Shown one piece after another: positions 9,477 to 18,396 of a DNA stretch of 64,000 nt. The translations under genes were made by a program, and so were the position numbers. The stretch covers positions 1 to 64,000 of the forward strand of contig NZ_LZJF01000051.1 in NCBI RefSeq assembly GCF_001666835.1, in the 5' to 3' direction. Origin of the DNA: Mycobacterium sp. E3251 (GTDB lineage: Bacteria > Actinomycetota > Actinomycetes > Mycobacteriales > Mycobacteriaceae). The notes beneath the pieces were generated by a model. It saw only the letters and a list, made by a program, of their open reading frames with translations. It did no database searches and was not told the DNA's origin. Position 1 is the stretch's first letter. Every line of letters starts with the position of its first letter.

Positions 9477-10640
9477 TTACTTGTTCGCCAGCTCGGCGGC
9501 TTTGTCGGCGCCGGCGTCCATGGTCTCGGCCTGGATCACCAGCGGGTGGTTGGCTTGGGCCAAGATGCGGCGGCCCTCGTCGACGTTGTTGCCGTCGAGC
9601 CGCACGACGAGCGGCTTGTTCGCCTCGTCACCGAGCATGTTCAGGGCCGTCACGATTCCGTTGGCGACTGCGTCGCACGAGGTGATGCCCCCGAACACGT
9701 TCACGAAGACGCTCTTGACCTGCTTGTCGTTCAGGATGACGTCCAGCCCCGCGGCCATCACCTCGGCCGACGCGCCACCGCCGATGTCCAGGAAGTTGGC
9801 CGGCTTGACGCCGTTGTGCTTCTCGCCCGCGTACGCGACGACGTCGAGCGTGGACATCACCAGCCCGGCGCCGTTACCGATGATGCCGACCTCGCCGTCC
9901 AGCTTCACGTAGTTGAGGTCGTGCTCCTTGGCCTTCAGCTCCAGCGGGTCGGTGGAGGCGCGGTCTTCGAATTCCGCGTGCTCGGGGTGGCGGAAGTCGG
10001 CATTCGCGTCGAGCGTGATCTTGCCGTCCAGCGCCAGAATTTGGTCTTTCGGGTCGCGCACCAGCGGGTTGACCTCGACCAGCGTGGCGTCCTCGGCGAC
10101 GAAGAGCTCCCACAGCTTGTTGATGGTCACCGCGGCCGCGTCGAGCACCTCGGCCGGCAAGTGGCCCTGCTCGGCGATGGAACGCGCGGTGTCCAGGTCG
10201 ACCCCGTCGACGGCGTCCACCGGAACCTTGGCCAGCCGCTCGGGCTTGGTGGCGGCGACCTCCTCGATTTCCATGCCGCCCTCGACCGAGCACATGGCCA
10301 GGTAGGTCCGGTTGGCCCGATCTAGCAGGAAGGAGATGTAGTACTCCTCGGCGATGTCGCTGGCCTCGGCGACCAGCAGCTTCTTGACGACGTGACCCTT
10401 GATGTCGAGGCCGAGGATGTTCTTGGCGTGTTCGTAGGCGTCCTCGGGCGTCGCCGCGTATTTGACGCCACCGGCCTTGCCGCGGCCACCGACCTTCACC
10501 TGCGCCTTGACCATCACCGGGCGGCCGATTTCGGTGGCGATCTCCCGAGCGCCCTCGGCGGTGTCGGTCACCCGCCCCGGCGTAGTCGGTACGTTGTGCT
10601 TGGCGAACAATTCTTTTGCTTGATACTCGAAAAGGTCCAT
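9477..10640 (-). CDS. sucC: Succinyl-CoA synthetase, beta subunit
   Basis: SucC (387 residues, the family length) is the ATP-grasp nucleotide-binding subunit that pairs with SucD. It begins [15 protein letters not shown] and contains [16 protein letters not shown] (ATP-grasp). It also contains [17 protein letters not shown] with metal ligands, and [17 protein letters not shown]. The ATG at 10640 is preceded by purine-rich CAGAGAGTCC and gives the canonical N-terminus; the frame remains open upstream but that extension is not family-like. Two CRP-type sites lie in its promoter region. Confidence 0.98.
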   Translation of the reverse strand: MDLFEYQAKELFAKHNVPTTPGRVTDTAEGAREIATEIGRPVMVKAQVKVGGRGKAGGVKYAATPEDAYEHAKNILGLDIKGHVVKKLLVAEASDIAEEYYISFLLDRANRTYLAMCSVEGGMEIEEVAATKPERLAKVPVDAVDGVDLDTARSIAEQGHLPAEVLDAAAVTINKLWELFVAEDATLVEVNPLVRDPKDQILALDGKITLDANADFRHPEHAEFEDRASTDPLELKAKEHDLNYVKLDGEVGIIGNGAGLVMSTLDVVAYAGEKHNGVKPANFLDIGGGASAEVMAAGLDVILNDKQVKSVFVNVFGGITSCDAVANGIVTALNMLGDEANKPLVVRLDGNNVDEGRRILAQANHPLVIQAETMDAGADKAAELANK

Positions 10641-10761
10641 GGACTCTCTGTCTTCGCTCGACTCAACTACTAGGCCTCTTGATGGGCGGTGCCGCGTTCG
10701 GCAACTCGCACGGACGAACTGTATCGACCCTCCTACCGGCCTTAACCGGCGCGTCCGGCGA

Positions 10762-10813
10762 TGTGGCACAGCTCACGGGATCCCGGCGTACCCGGTTCGT
10801 GACCCAAATCACA
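10762..10813. promoter_or_regulatory. Two CRP/Cmr-type sites between divergent sucC and the M23 peptidase gene
   Basis: CGTGACCCAAATCACA (10798-10813) matches the mycobacterial CRP consensus (C/T)GTGA-N6-TCAC(G/A) perfectly. TGTGGCACAGCTCACG (10762-10777) matches at nine of ten defined bases. The sites are 36 bp apart, a near-integral number of helical turns, and sit between two divergent genes. Control by cAMP-CRP or its paralogue Cmr is inferred. Confidence 0.7.
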
Positions 10814-10888
10814 ATTTCACTTGGATTGCGCGACGAGGTTGCCAGCTCCGCACGTCAGCGGATACCGTCCTAGGGTCCAGATAACGGT

Positions 10889-12010
10889 ATGGTCACGATA
10901 CGAGGACATTTCAGCTTGCCCCAGCATCGTTTGGCTCCTTCTACTGCTGAAACAGCAGGTGTGGTGCGGGTTGGTCGCGCGGCCGGCGGCCGAGGGATTG
11001 AGCCCCACCGCAACGAAGTCACCGAGATCCTCCCGCTCGACGGCTTCGACTTCGACGATCTGGATTGGCGCGACGACGCCAAAGACCTCGGCGACCTTGA
11101 CTACAGCAACGACTCGACCTTCGACAACGAAGCCCAGGTCTTGCTGGCCCCCGAACTCGACGACCTGAACGACGCCGACGACCCGGCCCCGCTGTGGCTG
11201 GACGCCCCGGTCACCGAGGTGCTACCGCGGGTGGTCGTCAGGTCCGCGGCCGAGCTCCGCGTCGGTCGCGCGCACGACGTCGTCGGTGTCGCACGACGCG
11301 GCGGGCAGCATCGCAAGGAACCGACCAGCGCCGCCCGGGGCCGCCTGCTGATCTCGGCGATGGCCGCCGGCGCGGCCGCCGCGGCGGCCCACACCGCCAC
11401 CAGCCATGCCGACACCCCCAAGACCGAGGCCGTGCTGACCGCGAACGCGTCGGCGCTCACCGGCGGATCGGGTGGCGCCAACACCGTTCGCGGCCCCCAG
11501 GTGGTCGCGCTCGAGCCGGCGGCGACCGCGGCCCTGCACAACCAGGAGTTCGCCAAGGGCGTCGCCTACGCCAACGATCGCGCCCAGCGCGAGGCGCGAC
11601 TGCAGCAGCCGCTCTACGTGATGCCGACGAAGGGCATCTTCACCTCGAACTTCGGTTACCGCTGGGGGGTGCTGCATGCCGGCATCGACCTGGCCAACTC
11701 GATCGGCACACCGATCTACGCGGTGTCCGACGGTGTCGTCATCGACTCCGGGCCGGCCGCCGGCTATGGGGCGTTGGTCAAGCTCCGCCACGCCGACGGC
11801 ACGGTCACGCTCTACGGCCACGTCAACACGACGCTGGTCAGCGTCGGCCAGCGCGTGATGGCCGGCGACCAGATCGCCACCATGGGCAACCGCGGTAATT
11901 CCACCGGCCCGCACCTCCATTTCGAGGTGCTCCAGGGCGGCACCGAACGGATCGACCCCGTTCCGTGGCTGGCTAAGCGGGGTCTTATGGTCGGTAACTA
12001 CGCTGGTTGA
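10889..12010 (+). CDS. M23 family metallopeptidase (Rv0950c type)
   Basis: This 373-residue protein ends in a LytM/M23 peptidase domain (about residues 245-370). The zinc ligands are HAGID (H and D) and HLHF. The flanking segments [23 protein letters not shown] and GNRGNSTGP are typical. A hydrophobic Ala-rich helix at about 150-170 follows an acidic N-terminal region, suggesting a membrane-anchored protein with the peptidase outside. It would cleave peptidoglycan cross-bridges or activate other hydrolases. It is divergent from sucC and followed one base later by a membrane-protein gene. The start at 10889 is the first ATG; the true start could be further in. Confidence 0.9.
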   Translation: MVTIRGHFSLPQHRLAPSTAETAGVVRVGRAAGGRGIEPHRNEVTEILPLDGFDFDDLDWRDDAKDLGDLDYSNDSTFDNEAQVLLAPELDDLNDADDPAPLWLDAPVTEVLPRVVVRSAAELRVGRAHDVVGVARRGGQHRKEPTSAARGRLLISAMAAGAAAAAAHTATSHADTPKTEAVLTANASALTGGSGGANTVRGPQVVALEPAATAALHNQEFAKGVAYANDRAQREARLQQPLYVMPTKGIFTSNFGYRWGVLHAGIDLANSIGTPIYAVSDGVVIDSGPAAGYGALVKLRHADGTVTLYGHVNTTLVSVGQRVMAGDQIATMGNRGNSTGPHLHFEVLQGGTERIDPVPWLAKRGLMVGNYAG

Positions 12011-12011
12011 G

Positions 12012-12578
12012 GTGACCGCGCCGAATCAACCACCTCCCGGTCCGCAGCCGCACGAGTCCACGTCGCCGTCGGACTCCAAGACGCGGATCATCCGCCGCGC
12101 ACCCACTGGACCGGTCCCCATCGCGCCGGAATCCCCGACCAGCCTCATCCCTCCGCAGCCACCGCCCTACCCGGGCGCCGCTCGCGCGGGACGCCCGGCC
12201 ACGTTGGGTGAGTCGAGCGGTCGGACGGCCGTCGCGGCCTGCGCTGTCAGCATCATCAGTGGGTGGGCCACGTCGGTGGTGGCGACCGACCTGATCGCAG
12301 GCTGGTGGCGGACCGACCGCTTGTTTTGCATCGCCGTCGCGTTTCTGACCCTGGTGTTCGCCATAACCACCGTTTCCGGCGTGGTCATGTTGCTGCAGCG
12401 CCGGCCTTTTGGGCGCTACCTCATCGTGGTCGGGGCCGTGGTCGCGGTGCTGACCTACCTTGGTGTGTTCATCGCCGGTGCGCGCGTCGCGTGGATAGTG
12501 CACCTGCTGCCGCTGCTGCCGATCGCCAGCGTGGTGCTGGCGATGCACCCGCGGACCAAACGCTGGCTGGACGCCTGA
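12012..12578 (+). CDS. Small four-helix membrane protein of unknown function
   Basis: The 188-residue product has a proline-rich, hydrophilic N-terminus (about 1-65). Four hydrophobic helices follow between about 75 and 180, ending in MHPRTKRWLDA. The GTG start at 12012 is one base after the stop of the M23 peptidase gene, so the two are translationally coupled. I do not recognise a named domain. The arrangement suggests a membrane partner for the peptidase, but that is inferred only from gene order. Confidence 0.75.
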   Translation: MTAPNQPPPGPQPHESTSPSDSKTRIIRRAPTGPVPIAPESPTSLIPPQPPPYPGAARAGRPATLGESSGRTAVAACAVSIISGWATSVVATDLIAGWWRTDRLFCIAVAFLTLVFAITTVSGVVMLLQRRPFGRYLIVVGAVVAVLTYLGVFIAGARVAWIVHLLPLLPIASVVLAMHPRTKRWLDA

Positions 12579-12692
12579 CTCGCGCCGAAGCGGGTGCCGG
12601 CCCGGCGGACAACCAGTAGGCGGCTTTCACATCCGATATCACCAGCGATATCAAAATCCCGAGTCGCCTAATGGTCCGCAGCCGCCACGCGG

Positions 12693-15026
12693 TCAGAGCT
12701 TGCTGATCGGGGCGTGGTTGTGCATCAGCTTTACCCGTCCGGCGCTGCCGAAGTCGATGAGAGACATGGCCGACTCGCCGACGCCGGAGACCTCTTCGAC
12801 GCGGCCGAGCCCGTACTTGTCGTGAGTCACCCGGTCGCCGGGCTCGAGCACCAGCAACGGGCGCTTTCCCGCGCCCGAGCGGGTCGGGGCCGCGCGCGGC
12901 GCACCGAACCGGCCGGCGCCGCTCACCGGCGCGCTGAACGACGGGGTCGGCGCGGTGCGCCGCCACTCGATGAGTTCCTGCGGAACCTCCCGCAGGAAGC
13001 GCGATTCCGGGTTGAGCATCGGCTGCCCCCAGGAGGACCGGACGATGGCCCTGCTGAGATACAGCCGCTGCCGGGCGCGGGTGATGCCGACGTAGGCCAG
13101 GCGCCGCTCTTCGGACAGTTCCATCGGGTCGTCCAGCGCCCGCATGTGCGGGAACATGCCGTCCTCCCAACCGGTGACGAACACCACCGGGAACTCCAGC
13201 CCCTTCGCGGTGTGCAGCGTCATCAAAGTGACCATGCCGGCGTCGTTCTCGGGGATCTCGTCGCTGTCGGAAACCAGCGAGACGCGCTCCAGGAATTCCG
13301 CGAGCACGCCGGTGTCCGGCACGTCTTCGTCCTCCGGGGCCTGCAGCGACTCGCCCAGCGCGGCGGCGTTTGCCCGGTCGGTGCTGAATTCGTGTGCCAC
13401 ACTGACGAGTTCGTTGAGGTTGTCCAAACGAGCCAGATCCTGCGGATCGGTGGAGGATTCCAGCTCACGCCGGTATCCGGTACGTTCGAGCACCGACTCG
13501 ACCAGGTCGCCGAGATCCTCGTCGAGCCGGCCCCTGAGCTCGTCGAGCAGCTCGACGAAACCGGCGATCGCCTTCTCCGCGCGCGAATTGAGCATCGGCA
13601 CTTTGCCTTCGGCCGCGGCCACCAGCGCGTCGGCGAAACTCGCGCCGGTGTTCTCCGCGTACACCGCGACGCACGCCTCGGCCCGGTCCCCGATGCCCCG
13701 GCGCGGGGTGTTGAGGATGCGCCGCATGCTGACCGCGTCGCCGGGGTTGTCCAGCACCCGCAGATACGCGACGATGTCACGAATCTCTTTGCGCTCGTAA
13801 AACCGCACTCCCCCAACGACTTTGTAGGGGATGCCCGCGCGGATGAACACCTCTTCGAACGACCGCGACGAGTTGTTGGTGCGATAGAACACGGCCACGT
13901 CGTTATAGGTGATCTCACCACGGTCGGCGAGCGCGTCGATCTCCTCGGCCACAAACCGGGCCTCGTCATGCTCGTTGTCCGCGACGTAGCCGACGATCAA
14001 TTCGCCGGCGCCGGCGTCGGTCCACAGCCGTTTGTCCCTGCGCCCGGAGTTGCGCGCGATCACCGAGTTGGCCGCCGACAAGATGTTCTGCGTGGAGCGG
14101 TAATTCTGTTCCAGCAGAATGGTTATCGCGTCCGGGTAGTCACGCTCGAAGTCCTCGATGTTGCGGATGGTGGCGCCGCGGAACGCATAGATCGACTGAT
14201 CGGCGTCACCCACCACGCACAATTCGGCCGGCGGCACATCGTCGGGCGACCCCGTGGCGTCATGACCGACCAATTCCCGCACCAGCACGTATTGCGCATG
14301 GTTGGTGTCCTGATACTCGTCGACCAGGACATGCCGGAACCGCCTCCGGTAGTGCTGGGCGATCTGCGGGAAGGCCCGCAGCACCGCGACGGTCTCGCCG
14401 ATCAGGTCGTCGAAGTCCAGGGCGTTGGCCGCGCGCAGCCGCCGCTGGTATTCGCCGTACACGGACGCCACCGTGCGCGTCAGGTCGTCGGAGTCGTCCG
14501 TCAGTTTCGCCACCGCCTCCGCGGGGTCGATCAGCTCGTTCTTCAGGTTGGAGATGGCGTTGGCCAGCAGCCGCGGCGAGTAGCGCTTGATGTCGAGCCC
14601 CATGTCGCGCCCGATCATCTGCAGCAGGCGGCGGGAATCGTCGGCGTCGTAGATCGAGAAGTTGGAATTGAGGCCTTCGATCAGCGACGCCTGGTTGCGC
14701 AGGATCCGCACACACGTCGAGTGGAAGGTGGACACCCACATGGCGCGGGCCCGGTTGCCGACCAGCCGCACCACCCGTTCGCGCATCTCGGCCGCGGCCT
14801 TATTGGTGAAGGTGATGGCCAGGATCTGGCCGACGCCCACGCCGCGCGCCGCGATCAGATAGGCGATGCGGCGCGTCAACACCGCGGTCTTGCCGGAGCC
14901 GGCCCCCGCCACGATCAGCAGCGGCGAGCCCTCGTGCACCACCGCCTGGCGCTGTTGCGGGTTGAGGCCTTCGAGCAACTGATCTGCTTCGGAGGCCAGG
15001 TTGGCATCGGCTGCGTACACACTCAT
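12693..15026 (-). CDS. uvrD1: ATP-dependent DNA helicase UvrD1/PcrA (Rv0949 type)
   Basis: This 777-residue SF1A helicase unwinds DNA 3'-5' in nucleotide excision repair and, in mycobacteria, is stimulated by Ku. Motifs in order are the Q-motif LNPQQRQAV, Walker A VAGAGSGKT, VDEYQDTNH, VVGDADQSIYAFRGA, the LEQNYRST motif, VTLMTLHTAKGLEFP and YVGITRARQRLYLS. The C-terminal Tudor-like end reads RVTHDKYGLGRVEEV. The ATG start gives the expected N-terminus. Its possible partners ku and ligD lie 18-23 kb away in this window. Confidence 0.96.
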   Translation of the reverse strand: MSVYAADANLASEADQLLEGLNPQQRQAVVHEGSPLLIVAGAGSGKTAVLTRRIAYLIAARGVGVGQILAITFTNKAAAEMRERVVRLVGNRARAMWVSTFHSTCVRILRNQASLIEGLNSNFSIYDADDSRRLLQMIGRDMGLDIKRYSPRLLANAISNLKNELIDPAEAVAKLTDDSDDLTRTVASVYGEYQRRLRAANALDFDDLIGETVAVLRAFPQIAQHYRRRFRHVLVDEYQDTNHAQYVLVRELVGHDATGSPDDVPPAELCVVGDADQSIYAFRGATIRNIEDFERDYPDAITILLEQNYRSTQNILSAANSVIARNSGRRDKRLWTDAGAGELIVGYVADNEHDEARFVAEEIDALADRGEITYNDVAVFYRTNNSSRSFEEVFIRAGIPYKVVGGVRFYERKEIRDIVAYLRVLDNPGDAVSMRRILNTPRRGIGDRAEACVAVYAENTGASFADALVAAAEGKVPMLNSRAEKAIAGFVELLDELRGRLDEDLGDLVESVLERTGYRRELESSTDPQDLARLDNLNELVSVAHEFSTDRANAAALGESLQAPEDEDVPDTGVLAEFLERVSLVSDSDEIPENDAGMVTLMTLHTAKGLEFPVVFVTGWEDGMFPHMRALDDPMELSEERRLAYVGITRARQRLYLSRAIVRSSWGQPMLNPESRFLREVPQELIEWRRTAPTPSFSAPVSGAGRFGAPRAAPTRSGAGKRPLLVLEPGDRVTHDKYGLGRVEEVSGVGESAMSLIDFGSAGRVKLMHNHAPISKL

Positions 15027-15522
15027 GTTGGTCCAAACTTACCGCCGCCCACCGACGCAACGCGCCAAGGCGTGACACCAGGCTAGTGCCCCGGCCGTCC
15101 TCCGCCGGGCAAAAACGGGGCGGCGAAACGCGTGTTTCGCAAACAAAACGCGGCCCGATTTCAAATGGGGACTAATTAGACTCGAGTATAAAAGTCACGC
15201 ATAATCAGCGCCCGAGTTTCCGTCGTCGTCAATCTCGCACAATCTTCCATAACACCCAATTTCACGCCGTGTTAATGGATTCCGTACCGGTAAGCAAACC
15301 CGGCCCGAACGTCGCCGCCACCGAACACCGGGCAGTCCCCCATGCGGACGTCGACTGAGTAATAGCCAGCTCACGAACGCCTTTTTGCGCGAGAACCGAT
15401 TTTAGTGGCACACTCGTTTGGTGCTCAACGCGCAGTGCCGTCGGCGGCCTCGCACCCCCAACTGCCGCCGATTTTTCTACGGGTACCGGTTAGCGGTCCC
15501 CGTGGTCTAGCTGCTTTCGTCA
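15027..15522. other. Long non-coding stretch between uvrD1 and the chorismate mutase gene
   Basis: About 500 bp with no convincing coding sequence. Part of it (15170-15300) is notably AT-richer than the surroundings and could hold promoters for both divergent genes. Near its end, CCCCGTGGTC occurs twice (about 15498 and 15526), the second copy forming part of the hairpin at 15523. It could encode a small RNA or a long 5' leader. Confidence 0.5.
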
Positions 15523-15566
15523 GAGCCCCGTGGTCCGCTTCCTCAAGACCGGGGCTCGTCTCTTTT
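15523..15566 (+). terminator. Terminator-like hairpin in the chorismate mutase leader
   Basis: GAGCCCC (15523-15529) plus GGTC (15532-15535) pair with GACC (15547-15550) plus GGGGCTC (15551-15557). This leaves a two-base bulge and an 11-nt loop. GTCTCTTTT follows at once. An 11-bp GC-rich stem with a U-rich tail is rare in mycobacteria. It ends 17 bases before the ATG at 15584, so it may end an upstream small RNA or attenuate the gene. Confidence 0.6.
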
Positions 15567-15583
15567 GTGAGGCCCGAAACCGG

Positions 15584-15916
15584 ATGAGACCACAACCCCC
15601 CCATCCCGAGAATGCGGAGTCAGCAGAGATGAAGGTTGAGACGGTGGAAACCCCACAGACGGCCGCCGCCGAAGAGTTGAGTATCGACGATTTGCGCCGT
15701 GAGATCGACCGGCTGGACGCCGAGATCCTGGCCGCGGTGAAGCGGCGCACCGAGGTGTCTCAGGCGATCGGCAAGGTCCGGATGGCATCCGGCGGCACGC
15801 GCCTCGTGCACAGCCGCGAGATGAAGGTGATCGAGCGCTACAGCGAGCTCGGTCCCGACGGCAAGGACCTGGCGATCCTGTTGCTGAGGTTGGGCAGGGG
15901 CCGGCTCGGTCACTGA
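15584..15916 (+). CDS. Chorismate mutase, AroQ-delta type (Rv0948c)
   Basis: This 110-residue all-helical enzyme converts chorismate to prephenate for phenylalanine and tyrosine synthesis. Key segments are LRREIDRLDAEILAAVKRR, IGKVRMASGGTRLVHSREM with the active-site arginine, and the C-terminal LLLRLGRGRLGH. In M. tuberculosis that last segment is reordered when the enzyme docks onto DAHP synthase, which greatly raises its activity. The ATG at 15584 gives an N-terminus (MRPQPPHPENAE) like that of the M. tuberculosis enzyme. It is monocistronic and preceded by an unusual leader hairpin. Confidence 0.95.
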   Translation: MRPQPPHPENAESAEMKVETVETPQTAAAEELSIDDLRREIDRLDAEILAAVKRRTEVSQAIGKVRMASGGTRLVHSREMKVIERYSELGPDGKDLAILLLRLGRGRLGH

Positions 15917-15927
15917 GGACGCCAGTC

Positions 15928-16022
15928 ACGGCCCGCAGCGCCCGGCTTCGCCGCGCTTGCGACCGTCAGGGCCCGATGGTGACGGCCCGCAGCGCCCGGC
16001 TGCGCCGCGCTTGCGACCGTCA
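15928..16022. repeat. Two tandem copies of a 41-bp intergenic repeat
   Basis: The 41-bp unit at 15928-15968 recurs at 15982-16022 with a single mismatch (T/G), 54 bp apart. Each copy begins ACGGCCCGCAGCGCCCGGCT and ends TTGCGACCGTCA. The pair fills the gap between the chorismate mutase and pgi genes. It looks like a small MIRU/VNTR-type intergenic repeat and may vary in copy number between strains. Confidence 0.85.
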
Positions 16023-16062
16023 CGCCTGGCTGGGTCGCTGCGCGTCCGATTAGGGTCGAAGT

Positions 16063-17727
16063 ATGACCTCCGTGCAAAGCCTCCCCGACATCACCGCCAC
16101 CCCAGCGTGGGACGCCCTGCGCAGGCATCACGACCAAATCGGCGCGACCCATCTGCGCCAGTTCTTCGACGAGGATCCCGACCGCGGCCGCGAGCTCACC
16201 GTCTCGGTCGGCGACCTCTACATCGACTACAGCAAACACCGCATCACCCGAGAGACGCTGCGGCTGCTGGTCGATCTGGCCCGGACGGCTAACCTCGAGG
16301 AGCGCCGCGACCAGATGTTCGCCGGCGCGCACATCAACGTCTCCGAGGACCGGGCCGTATTGCACACCGCGCTGCGACTGCCCCGGGACGCCGAACTGAT
16401 CGTCGACGGCCACAACGTCGTCGAGGATGTGCACGCCGTGCTGGACCGGATGGGCGACTTCACTGACCGGTTACGCAGCGGTGAATGGACCGGGGCGACC
16501 GGGCAAAGAATCAGCACGGTGGTCAACATCGGCATCGGCGGATCGGATCTTGGCCCGGTGATGGTCTATCAGGCGCTGCGCCACTACGCCGACGCCGGGA
16601 TCTCGGCCCGGTTCGTCTCCAACGTCGACCCGGCCGACCTCATCGCCACCCTGGCCGACTTGGACCCCGCCACAACGCTTTTCATCGTCGCTTCCAAAAC
16701 GTTCTCCACGCTGGAAACCCTGACCAACGCGACCGCCGCCCGCCGTTGGCTCACCGACGCGCTCGGCGACGCCGCGGTGTCCAAGCATTTCGTGGCGGTC
16801 TCCACCAACAAGCGCCTGGTCGACGACTTCGGCATCAACACCGACAACATGTTCGGCTTCTGGGACTGGGTCGGGGGACGCTACTCCGTCGATTCCGCGA
16901 TCGGCCTCTCGGTGATGGCCGCGATCGGCAAGGAGGCCTTCGCCGATTTCCTGTCCGGATTCCACATCGTGGACCGGCATTTCAAGACCGCCCCGCTGGA
17001 GTCCAACGCGCCGGCGCTGCTCGGGCTGATCGGGCTGTGGTACTCCAACTTCATGGGCGCCCAGTCGCGCGCGGTGCTGCCGTACTCCAACGACTTGGCG
17101 CGCTTCGCCGCCTACCTGCAACAGCTGACGATGGAATCGAACGGCAAGTCGACGCGCGCCGACGGCACCCCGGTCACCACCGACACCGGCGAAATCTTCT
17201 GGGGCGAGCCGGGAACCAACGGCCAGCATGCCTTCTACCAATTGCTGCATCAGGGCACCCGGCTGGTACCGGCCGACTTCATCGGCTTCAGCCAGCCTCT
17301 GGACGACCTGCCCACCGTCGAGGGCACCGGCAGCATGCACGACTTGCTGATGAGCAACTTCTTCGCCCAGACCCAAGTGCTGGCGTTCGGTAAGACCGCC
17401 GAGGAGATCGCCGCCGAAGGCACGCCGGCCGACATCGTGCCGCACAAGGTGATGCCCGGCAACCGCCCGTCGACCTCGATCCTGGCCGACCGGCTCACGC
17501 CGTCGGTGCTGGGCCAGTTGATCGCGCTCTACGAGCATCAGGTCTTCACCGAGGGCGTCATCTGGGGCATCGACTCGTTCGACCAGTGGGGCGTGGAGCT
17601 TGGCAAGACGCAGGCGAAGGCGCTGCTCCCGGTGATCACGTCCGACGGCTCGCCGGCGCCGCAGTCCGACAGCTCGACCGACGCGCTGGTGCGCCGCTAC
17701 CGGACAGACCGCGGGCGCACCAGCTGA
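16063..17727 (+). CDS. pgi: Glucose-6-phosphate isomerase
   Basis: Pgi interconverts glucose-6-phosphate and fructose-6-phosphate in glycolysis and gluconeogenesis. The 554 residues have the full two-SIS-domain architecture: [40 protein letters not shown], the catalytic [15 protein letters not shown] with its histidine, and [10 protein letters not shown] near the C-terminus. The ATG at 16063 gives [10 protein letters not shown]. It ends one base before the stop of the convergent tetR-type gene. Confidence 0.98.
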   Translation: MTSVQSLPDITATPAWDALRRHHDQIGATHLRQFFDEDPDRGRELTVSVGDLYIDYSKHRITRETLRLLVDLARTANLEERRDQMFAGAHINVSEDRAVLHTALRLPRDAELIVDGHNVVEDVHAVLDRMGDFTDRLRSGEWTGATGQRISTVVNIGIGGSDLGPVMVYQALRHYADAGISARFVSNVDPADLIATLADLDPATTLFIVASKTFSTLETLTNATAARRWLTDALGDAAVSKHFVAVSTNKRLVDDFGINTDNMFGFWDWVGGRYSVDSAIGLSVMAAIGKEAFADFLSGFHIVDRHFKTAPLESNAPALLGLIGLWYSNFMGAQSRAVLPYSNDLARFAAYLQQLTMESNGKSTRADGTPVTTDTGEIFWGEPGTNGQHAFYQLLHQGTRLVPADFIGFSQPLDDLPTVEGTGSMHDLLMSNFFAQTQVLAFGKTAEEIAAEGTPADIVPHKVMPGNRPSTSILADRLTPSVLGQLIALYEHQVFTEGVIWGIDSFDQWGVELGKTQAKALLPVITSDGSPAPQSDSSTDALVRRYRTDRGRTS

Positions 17728-18330
17728 TCACCCCGTGCGGCTCATGACGTCCGAGCCGAGCCGGCGCACAAAGGTGCGCAAGCGTTCCACGGTCGCGGTC
17801 TGTGGCTCACTGAGGTGCAGCTGCAGCAGTTCGCGTCCGGCGGCGTGCAGGATCCGCGCGGTGTATTCGGGATCGTGCACGTGCGGATTGACGCGCAGCA
17901 GCTCGGTGACGAAGAACTCCAGCACGACGGCCTGCGATTGAGCCAGCCGCGCATACAACTCCGGTGGCGCGCCCTGCGGCGGGAACAGGAACAGCCGCCA
18001 CGTCGCCGGGTGCGCGTCGACCGCGGCCAGCACGCCGTCGAAAGCAACCACCAGCGACTGGTCGTCGGCGACGGCATCCAACCCGGAGACCGCCTCGGCG
18101 AACTGGGCGCCGGCCCGGGCCGCCTCACGGTCGATCAGCGCGACGAACAGTCCCGCCGGGTCGCCGAACAGCTGATAGATCAACGACCGATTGATGCCGG
18201 CCGCCTCGGCGATGCGGTTGGGTGTGGCCGCGTGGAACCCCTCGGCGTCGACGATCGAGTGCGTGACGTCGAGAATCTGCTCGCGCCGACCTTCGGCGGT
18301 CATGCGCCGCTTCGGGTTGCCCGCGCTCAT
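17728..18330 (-). CDS. TetR-family transcriptional regulator
   Basis: The product has 200 residues from the ATG at 18330 (MSAGNPKRRMTAEGRREQIL). The N-terminal HTH is clear: GFHAATPNRIAEAAGINRSLIYQLFGDPAGLF. The ligand-binding domain ends ELLQLHLSEPQTATVE. In-frame starts at 18342 and 18351 would place the N-terminus inside the operator and are less likely. It is divergent from an MpaB-type oxygenase gene, and a 42-bp palindrome between them is the probable self-regulated operator. The inducer is unknown. Confidence 0.92.
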   Translation of the reverse strand: MSAGNPKRRMTAEGRREQILDVTHSIVDAEGFHAATPNRIAEAAGINRSLIYQLFGDPAGLFVALIDREAARAGAQFAEAVSGLDAVADDQSLVVAFDGVLAAVDAHPATWRLFLFPPQGAPPELYARLAQSQAVVLEFFVTELLRVNPHVHDPEYTARILHAAGRELLQLHLSEPQTATVERLRTFVRRLGSDVMSRTG

Positions 18331-18341
18331 GCTTGACAGCA

Positions 18342-18383
18342 TAACTAACAACTTGTGAGTATTAACTCACGAACTGTTAGTTA
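18342..18383. promoter_or_regulatory. 42-bp palindromic operator between the tetR-type gene and the MpaB-type oxygenase gene
   Basis: The left half reads TAACTAACA...TTGTGAGT and the right half is its inverse ACTCAC...TGTTAGTTA, with four mismatched pairs in arms of about 20 bp. The centre lies between 18362 and 18363. Position between two divergent starts and size fit a TetR dimer-of-dimers operator that controls both genes. Confidence 0.82.
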
Positions 18384-18396
18384 ATGGGAGGCAGCG

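Noticed and set aside
15405..15587. Leader peptide for amino-acid attenuation before chorismate mutase
   Set aside because: The 60-codon frame shows no run of Phe, Tyr or Trp codons, so classical attenuation is not supported.
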